Shown: piece after piece, positions 44,861 to 55,616 of the stretch
Numbering within the stretch: position 1 is the stretch's first letter
Layout: each line of letters begins with the position of its first letter
Assembly: GCA_022457065.1 (NCBI GenBank)
Contig: JAJGBQ010000005.1
Coordinates: 3,472,001 to 3,536,000, forward strand
DNA: 64,000 bases
Reading direction: 5' to 3'
From: Curvularia sp. ZM96
Lineage: Eukaryota > Ascomycota > Dothideomycetes > Pleosporales > Pleosporaceae
Position numbers and translations under genes: made by a program
The notes under the pieces: model-generated
What the model was told of the DNA's origin: nothing
Databases searched by the model: none
The model's input: only the letters and a program-made list of their open reading frames with translations

Positions 44861-46556
44861 GGTGATGAAGTTTACAGTAGATTTGATTTGATTGTAGAGA
44901 AAGTAGGGAATGCTGGAGTCTAATAGGAAAACGATGGGATACTGACGGGAGATCGATGCGCCATGTCTTCGAAGCCTATTGGCTGTTTGTCCAAAGATCG
45001 GCTATGCATCGCGGGATGACGATATACATCTAGCGATGCCGATCATTCCCTTCGTGCGGTGTGGAGTACCGAGGGCAACGGCAGCATGAACATGAGGTTA
45101 TTGGCAGAGTAGACTGATGGTGCATTGCTAAGATTCGTGTGAAGTGACTATAGTAGGTGTAGTCGAGGATTGAATGTAGAAAGAGTTGTACCGCCTTATG
45201 CTTAGCGCGACAGCAAGACTTGGCATTTTCTGTATATCTGTACTAGGTTAACTGCGTCCTGATTGGCGCTATTATGGTGAGTGAACTGCATCTTTAATAA
45301 GGTCAGTGTAGGGTTTGAGGTGCGATGGAGCGGCTTCTGCAACCATACAACCGTCCTGGTAAGTCTTCATAGCGAACTGTTACAAGTGTCGACACTACAC
45401 ATTCAAAAGTATTATCTCCTCTCAGAATGTTACAACTGCAGCGAGACTTTTTGTAGTTGGATAAAACTCAGTGGATAGGCAGTTGGCTCCGACCATGTTC
45501 TGAACGGAGACAGGAACGCGGTCTGCTCTTCGCTGATAAGACTCCATTTCATATACCGTAATTTATCACTATTCATACATAAAGTGTGTAGCTAGTTATG
45601 TGCTGAATCAACACAGAATACGCCATTTGTTGATTGTATCAATTTACAAGCTGAGACAACACTGTTACAGTCGAGTGCACACAAAAGCAAAGCACTCACC
45701 TGAAGCTAATGTACCAATGCTTTGCTTTCTATTGATGACAAAGCTTCAACCCAAGTCTATGTGAGATTGTCTCCGCGCAAAAACAAGACTTGCAATTGTC
45801 AGCACCTTGGTGGATACCACGTTGTACATGCTGCGTGTTCAACTCATGAAAACATAAGAAAAGCATTCATGAGGTAAGCAGTCTTCATGCATCGGGAGAT
45901 TCTATTCGGTCTCAATGAGAAGCACCGAGCGGTGACCCGTCAAGACTCCAAACCGATCAAAGAATACTTACAATACTACAATGGCAATTGAGCTTGACCC
46001 TGAAAACATGAGTGACCGCATTGACGTTGTTGCCTGCTTCTCTAACGTTTGAGGCACACCGCAAGGACCAAACCGCACGGCAACAAGCCCTGATTGCTAA
46101 GCATCTCAATAAATGCAGATACTACCCTGGTAAGCGGCCTCAGAAGGCTGCACCCTGGCGCCTATAGGGATACTGCGTTGTGGGCAATTGACGCACGCCG
46201 ATCAGCCGTGCACATTGGATTACCTGTCCGCGGCTGATCGGCCCGAGACATGATTGGCTGAGCGATCCCTCTGCCTTCATTATGAGGCCCACGCGCTTTG
46301 TAATCGAACAACCACCAGTGCAGCCATCCTGTTTCTTCGTCCCGAATTGAGTTAGGCGGTGGAGTTAGCATAATGCAACGTGGTTATCAGTGTTAGTCGG
46401 CGAGTAGGGCTGGAAAAGAGAAGTTAAGCATAAATACTCGTTTTCGAGCTGACCACATCTGGAAGACACACCAAGCAGTAGTACTCAATCATTCCTCCTC
46501 TTCTACACTCCAACCAACTACAATCTCTAAAGCAAAGTCCCTGAAAAGTCACCAAA
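44861..46556. other. Divergent intergenic region, 1.7 kb
   Basis: It lies between the minus-strand oxidase and the plus-strand DUF1993 gene. No supported gene. It contains a strong inverted repeat (46197-46242) and, near 46430, a CATAAATAC sequence that could serve as a TATA element. Confidence 0.5.
46197..46242. repeat. Perfect 12 bp inverted repeat with 22 bp spacer
   Basis: GCCGATCAGCCG at 46197-46208 is matched by its exact reverse complement at 46231-46242. It lies 315 bp upstream of the DUF1993 start. It could be a paired regulator site (CGG/CCG ends suit Zn2Cys6 dimers) or a cruciform/hairpin. Confidence 0.75.
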
Positions 46557-47176
46557 ATGGCAACATTGAACTACTACACCGTAGCCATCGCCCCTGGCAT
46601 CACAGCCTTGAAAAACGCCCACGCCTTCATCACAAAAGGCCACAAATATGCCCTCAGCAATGGTATCGATCCAGAAACTTTTGTCACCGCCTCAATCCAT
46701 CCCGACATGAAAGATTTCCGCTTCCAAGTCTACGTCTTCACCAACGTCATCAAGGCTGTGCCCTCGCGCCTGAACCCCGCTCTCCAACCTATGCCCCTAC
46801 CCGACGACCAAAAGACCTTTGAGGAGCTGCTCGCGCGCATCGAAAAGACGATCGAGTACCTCGAGGGCTTCAAGGAGTCGGACTTTGAAGTCAAGGAGCA
46901 GGAGGTGATTGTGCTCGAGTTTCCTGGCAAAAGGATCAAGTTTCAGCCAATGGAGTATGTAGCCAAGTGGGTACAACCTAGTATGTGGTAAGTAACTAGA
47001 AACCCGAGACACGGGGAGAAAACATGAGATTCGAGGGCTTTTGTTTTGCTAATTCAACATCTAGGTTTCACATCGTAACTGCATACAACATTCTCCGTAT
47101 GAAGGGCGTAGACGTTGGCAAGCTTGACTATTTGAATGGCGCCGGGCAAATTACCGTTGAAGAGGTGACACAGTAG
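46557..47176 (+). CDS. DUF1993 family protein
   Basis: Two exons, 46557-46987 and 47065-47176, joined over a 77 bp GTAAGT..TAG intron, give 180 residues. It belongs to the DUF1993 family, thought to share the DinB/YfiT-like four-helix fold. Typical blocks are TLNYYTVAIAPGITALKNAH near the N terminus, FVTASIHPDMKDFRFQVYVF, and the C-terminal FHIVTAYNILRMKGVDVGK. Function is unknown. No signal peptide. Without the second exon the ORF would end at residue 144 and lose the last conserved helix. Confidence 0.88.
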
Positions 47177-47314
47177 AAAAAAAAGTTTGCATTGATGAGC
47201 GAGAGTGTTGAGATACGGATATAGAAAGAGCGTGACTAGCAATGAATGCTACATGCATGAAACAGAATAAGGATAAAGATAAATCAAACTCGCTGAATAT
47301 GACTCCAATCTTCC

Positions 47315-48619
47315 TCAATACATGGGCTTCGTGACGGCGGCAGCAACAAGCGCATCCATGGCACTGCTGTGTGTGCTAGCATTCTCAGGCTTGACATAAG
47401 GCCCGGCCCAGTTGATGCTGAAAAACGGAAGGTTTCCTCGGGATATTCTATCATTGTTCCAGATGGAATCGCCATTCACGCGGATGGCGTTGGCAAATTT
47501 CGCATCTGGCGCTGCCTGGTGTAGCCGGTAAAGGTTCCTCATGAAAACGCCCTTGAACTGTGCGCCATCAGCACCGCAGTTTGGCTCGCAGACATCGTGG
47601 ATGACGCCGTTGGAGTCTGAGAGTTTCTTAAGAGCAGCTAGCGCGATGTCGTGCGCGGTCCTGAGATAATCGTACTTCGGGTAAGTGTCGACACGGTGGA
47701 GTTCGACGAGACCACCGAGAATGACGCCTTGGTTGTATGACCAAGTCGTCTTGCCGTTGTTTTGGCACTTGTCGGTTAGACCGTCGTTGATAGTGCCCTC
47801 ACTATTGATCATTCCGCTAGCGAAGAACCAATCCAGGCTCTTCTTTGCCCAGTCAAGGTATGTCTGCTTTCTTGACTGAATGCGGTTGGCTAGATGGGCT
47901 GCGGTGCTGAAGAAGAGCTCATTGGCAATGGCGTTGACGTAGTTCTTCTCCCAGCTCCAGTAGATGCCACCATTCCAGCAATTAGTACCCCACGTCCTTG
48001 CTACGGCGAGGAATATGCCTTCAGCCAGGTCGAGGTACTGTTGGTGGTGGGTGACATCGTAAGCATTGATCCAGGCCAGGGCCCACCAGAGATCGTCGTC
48101 GTAGAAGCCGTCAAGCCAAGCATGTGGGTCTGGCTTCGCAGGATAATACGGAGCGTTGAACTTGGATACGCGCTTGTTTTCGTCTTTCCAATGAGGTGGG
48201 AATCTGCTGTGCGGCTCAAAGGTAACCGGATCACGGTCTTTGAAGTATCCAGTCTGGAACTCGGCAGAACCACTGTTCGGACTGTATGATGCTGCATCCT
48301 CAATACCCGGCTGAGGATTTTTCATTGGTGCACGAGCAAGTGCATTTGAGAAGATTTGCCTTGTCACGGTCTGCGCTTCAGCGTCTGCGGGAAATGCTCT
48401 GGCGTAGTCACCCAACATGGTGACGATGTTGGCTCCATTCCACCATCCTGTGGTTTCCCACAATCCTGTGGTTTTGTTGTACCATGTCTGCAGAGCTGGC
48501 ACAGCGAGTTTGGCACGAGATGCTGGGTCGGGAGCGACATAAGACGCGCTACTGCTTTGCGCGTTAGAAATGAGAGGAAAAGCAAATAGTGTATAGCAAA
48601 GATAGCGAGTGGACAACAT
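47315..48619 (-). CDS. Secreted glycoside hydrolase family 76 (alpha-1,6-mannanase-like)
   Basis: Single exon, 434 residues, with a signal peptide (YLCYTLFAFPLISNAQ). GH76 enzymes cleave or transfer alpha-1,6-mannan, either in wall remodelling (Dfg5/Dcw1 type) or in degradation of fungal mannan. The catalytic pair is in GFYDDDLWWALAW (D174 and D175 likely). TWSYNQGVILGGLVEL and NGGIYWSWEKNYVNAIANELFF are also family motifs. No C-terminal hydrophobic tail is visible, so it does not look GPI-anchored. That favours a soluble secreted enzyme over a Dfg5-type wall protein (inference). Confidence 0.9.
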   Translation of the reverse strand: MLSTRYLCYTLFAFPLISNAQSSSASYVAPDPASRAKLAVPALQTWYNKTTGLWETTGWWNGANIVTMLGDYARAFPADAEAQTVTRQIFSNALARAPMKNPQPGIEDAASYSPNSGSAEFQTGYFKDRDPVTFEPHSRFPPHWKDENKRVSKFNAPYYPAKPDPHAWLDGFYDDDLWWALAWINAYDVTHHQQYLDLAEGIFLAVARTWGTNCWNGGIYWSWEKNYVNAIANELFFSTAAHLANRIQSRKQTYLDWAKKSLDWFFASGMINSEGTINDGLTDKCQNNGKTTWSYNQGVILGGLVELHRVDTYPKYDYLRTAHDIALAALKKLSDSNGVIHDVCEPNCGADGAQFKGVFMRNLYRLHQAAPDAKFANAIRVNGDSIWNNDRISRGNLPFFSINWAGPYVKPENASTHSSAMDALVAAAVTKPMY

Positions 48620-49611
48620 GGTGAAGAACTGTTAATGAATGTGGTAAAGAATGAATGAATGATGGTGAGGATAGTCAACAAAGCTGATTTGGCTTCGTAT
48701 TAATATTCTATCATCTTTCTGCCTCAGGAGCGTGCATGAAATGTTTGAAATCAGAAAGAAGTGCAATAACGAAGTTCGTTGTCCGAGGTCGTGACAGTAA
48801 AAAGAAATTAGTAGCCGTGCTGGCCCTTTTTGAAGCAAAAAGAATCGACGCTTCATCGATCTAACAAATACGATGCGTAATATATGGGAAAACAGTAAGA
48901 TGGATCAAGTCTTACCCCTGCACTATGCCTACAGGCACCTGGGCGCCGAGGCCGCGGTCATTCCGCTGTAGAAACGATGTTTCCAAGAAGGTTTCGATGT
49001 CACTGGGCGATGGCCCGCTGTCATGCGAGCTTTCTAGATGCGCAGAAGCAGTCCAAAAAAGGAGAGAGATGGCGAAGACCAATACGCACATGCTGGTTAC
49101 TTTGTGCTAAAGTTGTGAGAATACATGGCCATTCAAGGCCTCTAAGGAATGCCTTCAAGCAAACTAAGAAACCACACCTTTACTACACCTTTTAGCAGGT
49201 GATAGATGCAACATCAAGGCACATGTTCAGATGTGGCACGAGGGCTTGGGAGTAACCCCGAGCTTACTCCTTCGTCAGACCCCGCTTACCGCCTTTGTCG
49301 ATCATCCTCGGGCCAGTCAACTAGTGCGACACTGACCCGTGCCATGAACGTGTCTTTTTGCTTCAAAGATTGGCCAGCAGTAACAGCCTCATCCCAAGGG
49401 GATGGTGTTCGTGTATGCACGCTCTATCAATGTTGTGTTAACTCTTAGAAGCCTTGGCGATGATTTCCTTGGCGATGAGAGTTATGTTGCTCTGGCACGA
49501 GGGCATCTTTGCATGGTATGGGTTCCCAGGTTGCGAAATGCAACGCTCTGCTGCTACCTCGATAATCGCCAGGATTGTTTTTCGTCTTCTGATCCTGCTG
49601 TGACTGGGATA
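48620..49611. other. Intergenic region, 1.0 kb
   Basis: Upstream region of the GH76 gene and 3' region of the next minus-strand gene. Short frames at 49206-49713 are not supported. No gene seen. Confidence 0.5.
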
Positions 49612-51348
49612 TCAAGCAATCAGAATATCATGTCCAAAGTCTTTGACTTCTTCCACCCAGCAGTTGCCTGCACCAGGTCCGGCTTCATCTTTGAACTTCC
49701 AAATCGCCTCTAGCACGCGCTTCGATGTACGCAGGTAACCCCAGAACATGAGACGATACAGTTCGTCGAGAGTGTTCATGATCCACTCGCGTTGGGCAGG
49801 ATCCTCTGATTCTGCGCCGGCCAAGAAAAGTGGCCAGCAGATTGACTTGAAAAGCGCATCCCCGGGTTTTAGATGTGAAATGTGATGAACAACGTCATCA
49901 GCCAGAGCGGTAAGACTGACAATGGCGGTACCACTTGTTGGATCTAGTAGAGGATTCGTAGAGGGCAGGACGCGTGCGAGGTATATGCAGACTGCTGACC
50001 GATGCGCAGAGGCGATGCGGATGCGTTGCTGAATGTCTTCGAAGGGTGAAGCGCGCTCGAACTCGCATGACCACGCAACTGGATCAAAGTCCAGCGCACA
50101 CCGAAGCAAGGCGCCCACTTGCTCCTCAATATAAACCGGGGTACTGATTTCTGAGGAGGGTATGTGAGTATCTGGCAGCGCAAAAGACTGCAGCATGATA
50201 CGAAGCAGCGGCCCAGGGCATGAGAGGTAGTTGTTTGTCTCGGCGTAACGTAGGATGGGGTCGAGTTCAATCGTCTCTGGAATAAGAGCGGGAAGCGACG
50301 TAAAGCTGAATGTTGAGCCGAGAATGTGAAATACCAAAAGGTCCGAAAGTATCGTTTGGCGAAGTCTACTCATCGGACGCTGGTAATACGGAGGTTCGCC
50401 GAGGAGTTTAATAAGTCTAAAAGCGCCGTCCATGTGGACTTTCCATTTGTCTCGACCAGACTCTACCAGCGCGTAGTTAACAAATAACAAGATCGTTATC
50501 AATATGAGATCAATGTTGGACGTGTTCACTGAGGTCACGCTCTTCGCCAGCAATGAAAGCGCTTGCTGTTTTGCGACAAGAGCATCTCGATAGGACGACT
50601 TGAGCGGTCCTCCAAAGCGGCTTACGGCTTGATAGTAGGCCATGACGGTCGGGCTCTGATCACCCTGATAGGCCGATTGATCCATGCGATTGCGAGTGAT
50701 GTTAAAGACGTGGAACGCCGAATTAGCGAGAATGATCTGCAAGAGTAACGGGTATTCAGACGTTGCCGGTATGAGATCGCGGATGGGATTCTGGCCTGGC
50801 ACATCGTAGACAACCATGACTTCGCATAGCTGCGTTGCGAAATGATAGAGATAATATCGTGAGTTACGGTCGAGGTCATTGACCAGGGGGTCTGTCAGTG
50901 CCCGATGAACGTCCGAAACTATGTCCTGCTCTTGCCCGGACATTCGGTACACGGTTAGTTCCGAATTTCCGGCTGCAGCTTCATGGCTAGATTCTGATTG
51001 TTGTTGCTGTTGTTGCTGCTGCTGTTGTTCCTGAAAAGGACCTTGACTGTCCCATACTAACGCCGGCATACGCTGAGTCTTGGCTGCCCCTTCAGTCGCT
51101 TCCGCATCGACAGCGCGATACTCTTCCATCTTCTCCTCATACCCCTTCCCCATCATCTTTCCGCGACTGGCGACCCCGCGATTCCAGACAAACAGCTTGC
51201 CGTACCCCAGACAGTCTGTACCGGCTGACAGGCATTTCTGGCAGCTTGGCAGAGATCGATCGCATCTCCATCGTCGCTTCCGGCAGTTATGGCAAGCTTT
51301 TGTCGGTAAATTCAAGTGCGTCGTGCTCATTGGATGGGAGCCATGCAA
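49612..51348 (-). CDS. Zn2Cys6 transcription factor with poly-Gln tract
   Basis: Single exon, 578 residues from the ATG at 51348, or 572 from the ATG at 51330. Complete zinc cluster at the N terminus: cysteines 19, 22, 29, 36, 39 and 46, CX2CX6CX6CX2CX6C, in the sequence KACHNCRKRRWRCDRSLPSC. A run of ten Gln follows at about residues 103-112, then a long helical regulatory region that resembles the fungal-specific transcription factor 2 type (YLYHFATQLCEVMVVYD..., PLLLQIILANSAFH). The MFS gene at 51887 is divergent across 538 bp. Pairs of this kind are often regulator and target, so it may control that transporter (inference). Confidence 0.88.
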   Translation of the reverse strand: MHGSHPMSTTHLNLPTKACHNCRKRRWRCDRSLPSCQKCLSAGTDCLGYGKLFVWNRGVASRGKMMGKGYEEKMEEYRAVDAEATEGAAKTQRMPALVWDSQGPFQEQQQQQQQQQQSESSHEAAAGNSELTVYRMSGQEQDIVSDVHRALTDPLVNDLDRNSRYYLYHFATQLCEVMVVYDVPGQNPIRDLIPATSEYPLLLQIILANSAFHVFNITRNRMDQSAYQGDQSPTVMAYYQAVSRFGGPLKSSYRDALVAKQQALSLLAKSVTSVNTSNIDLILITILLFVNYALVESGRDKWKVHMDGAFRLIKLLGEPPYYQRPMSRLRQTILSDLLVFHILGSTFSFTSLPALIPETIELDPILRYAETNNYLSCPGPLLRIMLQSFALPDTHIPSSEISTPVYIEEQVGALLRCALDFDPVAWSCEFERASPFEDIQQRIRIASAHRSAVCIYLARVLPSTNPLLDPTSGTAIVSLTALADDVVHHISHLKPGDALFKSICWPLFLAGAESEDPAQREWIMNTLDELYRLMFWGYLRTSKRVLEAIWKFKDEAGPGAGNCWVEEVKDFGHDILIA

Positions 51349-51886
51349 GAAGTGCTGGTGATTGACTGAATTGAGTTGCGCTGCGTACAGCGTGGGGTCG
51401 ACTTGTTCTACTTGTGGTGGTTGAGGGGGTATGGGGCGGCGGCGCGTTGACGCTAGCTTCTTCAGGCCTGGCAGTAGCGCAACTTTTCGTCACATTATTC
51501 CCGACAGCGAGATCCGAGACGGCAGCAGACCAATGGCGAACATTCACTGCTGACATATCCGCAGGCGGCTCAACGCCAGACTAAACCGCAACCAGCAGCC
51601 AAGATGCAAACGCTGCAGGAAAAGGTCCACTTCATGACGGCTTCGTCCATTGTCAGAGTTGCCTCCGTCATTCTGCTGCATACTGGAAAGCAAACGAAAA
51701 GATGCTTTTGTATTTCATATTACCACATAGTCCGCCACGGTCTTTACGGAGTCCGACCGGATTTGTTAGAAAAGGAAGATTGAAGTGAAATAATTATTTC
51801 CATTCAATTCAAAAAGTCTTCTGTGATTCGCATTTTAAAGGGCAGTCCCCTCATTACGGCACGTATCTTGCACCGTACATACAAGA
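51349..51886. promoter_or_regulatory. Shared divergent promoter of regulator and MFS transporter
   Basis: 538 bp between the two start codons, presumably with both promoters. I did not find a clear CGG-type palindrome. Confidence 0.45.
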
Positions 51887-53548
51887 ATGACCGTTCCAAT
51901 ACAACCAACAAGCCAGCCTTCCACGACTCATGGCAACTTTACCCGAGCATCCCCAGATCTAAATGGCTTAATACCGGCCTCAGCTCTAGCCGCCACGCCA
52001 GAAAAGGCTGAAGAAGCCATCGTTCCGAACCGTCGAACCTCATACACCCCTTCAGATATCGAAAACCTTGGCCGTGAGCGCCCGCCATCATTCCGATCTC
52101 TCCTCCATGAGATAGGCTTCTGCTATGCCCTCCTGGGCTCCATGTTCATCTCCGAATACATGGTCTCTGGTTTCGCCATCCTTCTACCCAGCCTCTCGAC
52201 AGCCCTCGACATCCCCTCCAAGGCGCAAACATGGCCAGCCTCTGTCTTTTCCCTCGTCGTGGGGGCTTTCCTCCTGCCAATTGGCAGACTGACAGATATA
52301 TTCGGAGGCTATCTAGTCTTCAACGTCGGTATCGTCTGGTTCCTCGTCTGGACCATCATTGGTGGCTTCGCCCAGAACTATACCATGTTGATCGTGTGTC
52401 GGGCGCTACAGGGCTTTGGGCCTGCTGCGTTCCTCCCTTCGGGCATCATGCTGCTTGGTTCCATATATCGTCCTGGTCCGAGGAAGAATCTTATCTTTAG
52501 TCTGTACGGAGCATTTGCACCCTTTGGATTCTTTGCTGGCATCTTCTTCGCAGGTGTCTCTACGCAGTATACAACCTGGGGCTGGTTTTTCTGGATCAGT
52601 GCTATCATCCTGGCTACTGTGGCTGTGGCATCGTATCTCTGCATACCAAAACATATAGGGGAGGCGAATAGCCAAGCCAGTGGTGTGAAGATGGACTGGT
52701 GGGGCACCATGACGGTAATCCCAGGATTGGTCCTAGTAGTTTTCGCACTCACAGACGGAAGCCATGCACCGCAGGGCTGGGCAACGCCTTATGTCCCGGT
52801 GACCTTCGTCATAGGCTGGCTCTTTCTCGGCGCCTTTGTTTACATCGAAGCCAAAGTAGCTGAGCAGCCCCTCCTTCCTGGTGATCTGTTCAACGTCAAG
52901 GGCATGAAACCCCTTGCGTCGGCCCTCTTCTTGCAATACGGCAACTTTGGCATCTTCATATTCTATGCCAGTTTCTATATTGAAGAGGTTGCTAACGTAA
53001 GCACTATTCTTACTGCCGCGTGGTTCACACCCATGTGTGTTGGCGGTTTGATCTTGGCTACCGTTGGCGGAATGGTCCTGCATCTCTTACCAGGCCGTAT
53101 ACTACTTCTCATCAGTGGAGTGGCATTCATCCTCTCCACTCTTCTCTTCGCCATCGTGCCAGTCGAGTTCAATTACTGGGCCTACATCTTCCCCGCTATG
53201 ATCTGTGCGACACTTGGTGTCGACATTACCTATAACGTCAGCAACATCTTCATCACTACCTCATTACCAAAGGCACGTCAAGGCCTCGCAGGTTCCTTCA
53301 TCAACTCTCTTCTCTTCTTGGGTATTACTGTATTCTTATCCCTTGCTGATCTAGCAGTAAGCGAGACCAAGGACAGGGGCAAGAGGCAGAGCTACAAAAT
53401 CTCTTTCTGGCTTGCTACAGGACTCGCGGCGGCAGGACTTATCATCATGTTTCTTGGTGTTAGAATTGGCAAAGCAAAGAGTGAGCTAACGATTGAAGAG
53501 AAGGAAGAGTTGGAGAATGAACTGGTTCGAAGAAGGACTAACCAGTAG
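51887..53548 (+). CDS. MFS multidrug transporter, DHA2-like
   Basis: Single exon, 553 residues. A hydrophilic N-terminal tail of about 75 residues precedes the first helix. The rest has many hydrophobic segments, consistent with 14 helices of drug:H+ antiporters of the Atr1/Sge1 type. Family features include SVFSLVVGAFLLPIGRLTDIFGG after helix 2 and CRALQGFGPAAFLPSGIMLL in helix 4 to 5 (motif C-like region). The substrate is unknown: possibly a toxic compound or a metabolite handled by the neighbouring aldolase. It is divergent from the Zn2Cys6 gene and convergent with the aldolase gene, 143 bp apart. Confidence 0.9.
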   Translation: MTVPIQPTSQPSTTHGNFTRASPDLNGLIPASALAATPEKAEEAIVPNRRTSYTPSDIENLGRERPPSFRSLLHEIGFCYALLGSMFISEYMVSGFAILLPSLSTALDIPSKAQTWPASVFSLVVGAFLLPIGRLTDIFGGYLVFNVGIVWFLVWTIIGGFAQNYTMLIVCRALQGFGPAAFLPSGIMLLGSIYRPGPRKNLIFSLYGAFAPFGFFAGIFFAGVSTQYTTWGWFFWISAIILATVAVASYLCIPKHIGEANSQASGVKMDWWGTMTVIPGLVLVVFALTDGSHAPQGWATPYVPVTFVIGWLFLGAFVYIEAKVAEQPLLPGDLFNVKGMKPLASALFLQYGNFGIFIFYASFYIEEVANVSTILTAAWFTPMCVGGLILATVGGMVLHLLPGRILLLISGVAFILSTLLFAIVPVEFNYWAYIFPAMICATLGVDITYNVSNIFITTSLPKARQGLAGSFINSLLFLGITVFLSLADLAVSETKDRGKRQSYKISFWLATGLAAAGLIIMFLGVRIGKAKSELTIEEKEELENELVRRRTNQ

Positions 53549-53691
53549 TCCTTTTGTTTTTGATGTAGAGTTGACAAGAACCCTACTACCATATAGAGAT
53601 ACTTTCCTATGATACGGAGTCCCATACTTCTGTGCGATGCATAATTTCGGAATTTTCTTGCTTGTTACTGTTTCATTCGCAACTGATGCCA

Positions 53692-54727
53692 TCATTTCAA
53701 AAAGTCTCCCCCAGACTTCGCAAGAACCTCGTCATAGTAACTTTGGAAAGCGAGCCAACCCTTTTCAGGCGTCCCTACTTGCTTGTATGTCTCAGCTGCC
53801 TCGCTGTCTGGTATGATCTTGGGAGTATGACCACTTCCAGCAGCGGCTGCATCCACAAGAAGCTGCGCTTGACACGTTTTATCGAGGGAGAGAAACCAGA
53901 ACGCTGCCTCGTCGACTGATCTGCCTACTGTGAGTATGCCATGGTTTTGTAGAATTGCCGCTTTTCCGTCTCCTATCCAACGTCAGTGGTGCTGGCGATA
54001 TGTTCTGTACAAAATACACACCTAACGCGTCGGCGATTCTCTCGCCCTCTTCACTTGCCAATACTACACCACCGAACTGCTTGTAAACACCATGGCTTTT
54101 GTAGAAGCGCACACTGTCTTGCGTGATCATATCAAGTTCTCTACCAAAGGCACTGAATGCCTTGCCATGAACGCTGTGAGCATGGCATGCGGCATGTACG
54201 TCCGGTCGTCGTTTATGTATTGCGCTGTGAATGGCAAACGCAGCCGCATTAATGGGCTGATCACCCTCAACCACTTCTCCATCCTCATTAACCAGAATCA
54301 GATCTGATACACGTATCAAAGAAAAGTGTGCTGAGAGCGGGTTGAGCCAGAAATGGTCAGTCAGAATAGGATCGCGCACACTAATGTGGCCTGCAACTCC
54401 TTCGTCAAAACCGCGGGAGGCGAAGATTCGATAGGCAGCAGCAAGGTGCTGTTTGCGGTATAGTCGCTCATCCTCGAGGCTGTTGAAATTCGGGTATTTT
54501 CGTACTTTTAGTGATTTCCCTGCCTTTGTACGACCCATGGCTGCTACCGTCTGGTTATCGGTTTCCTCAGCATGGTTGACTCGTACACCTGCCGCGACCG
54601 ATGCGCCGCGTGGATTCGAGGTTGTGACTAGACATCGGCTTGGATACGATAGCGTATATGCATGTTGGGGCTTTAAAGGATGGAGAGCCCTGGATAGCAA
54701 GCGGGGTACAAAACGGGAAGCGGACAT
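53692..54727 (-). CDS. Class II aldolase/adducin-domain protein
   Basis: Two exons, 54727-54022 and 53972-53692, with a 49 bp intron, give 328 residues. The domain is of the zinc-dependent class II aldolase type: CHAHSVHGKAFS supplies the metal-binding His (H182, H184, H187), and LQNHGILTVG, after the splice, the further conserved His. VAGHISVRDP near residue 112 and DLILVNEDGEVVEGDQP are typical as well. Substrates may be sugar phosphates or related aldols; fungal members are mostly uncharacterised. The N-terminal 75 residues are Arg-rich and lack acidic residues at first (MSASRFVPRLLSRALHPLK), resembling a mitochondrial presequence. A shorter start at residue 64 would remove it. Confidence 0.88.
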
Positions 54728-55616
54728 TGGAAGTGTAGCCAGTCAGATCTTGGTGATTAGATGGTGGTGTAGTCGGTCCTCACAAGTTGGAGCACGATGT
54801 CCCCGCCGGAGATAAGAGCGACGGATAAAGTAGCCATGGATACCACGACACTAGATGCACTCTGGCACCATTGGCGATCTGCGGCTTCGTATGCGGGGAG
54901 AAGACAGGCACGGGTGTCGCGGGGAATGGGCCGAGGTCCATGGAGGTTGACGTCGCTAGCGCGGGCTGATGACTACACATCACCAACATCTAGAATTGCA
55001 CACGATATACGTATAATGAAATTGACAGTCGGAAGTCATTTAATTAGTATCAGGGGAACAAACCTCATTCATGCCAGGACACTGTGTTCCAGGTCCCACT
55101 TTCAAATGCGTAAAGGCTCTTTGGTATATATCATTGGCAACTATGCAGCTACAAACCATTCTAAAAATCTGAAAAGCTATAGTAAGCCTTGAATATTTAT
55201 GCGCTGAGAAAATGGAGCCATATATACCTACGCGAGGTAAACGACGCCTCAATCTTCGAGCAATCTGCAGATTATTTAAGGGCGATGACATCCTCACATA
55301 TCTGCCTTGGGAATTGCAAAATGGACATCTTTTTTTTTATAGTTTGTTGTGGTATTACGCTTCTGTTTTTGCATTTCAAATTAGTGCTGTTCGCCGTGTT
55401 TAGATATCTAGGCATCATTTCTGTCTTTACTGTTGAACTCGGTGTGGCCATACCTTCCTTCGGTCAGTCGCACTTGCCTTTCACTCGCCCCGCTTATCTA
55501 ATCACGAGGGCGTTTGGCTCACTCTCACTACACATGACCGCTCTCACCTGCAACTATTTCAACCTTTCTACTCTGAAACTACACATACATGTCCCAGGTG
55601 TAAATCAGCACACACG
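54728..55616. other. Divergent intergenic region, 0.89 kb
   Basis: It lies between the aldolase start and the start of the secreted Cys-rich protein. AT-rich in the middle (about 55000-55400). No gene seen; the frame at 55189-55644 is not supported. Confidence 0.5.
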
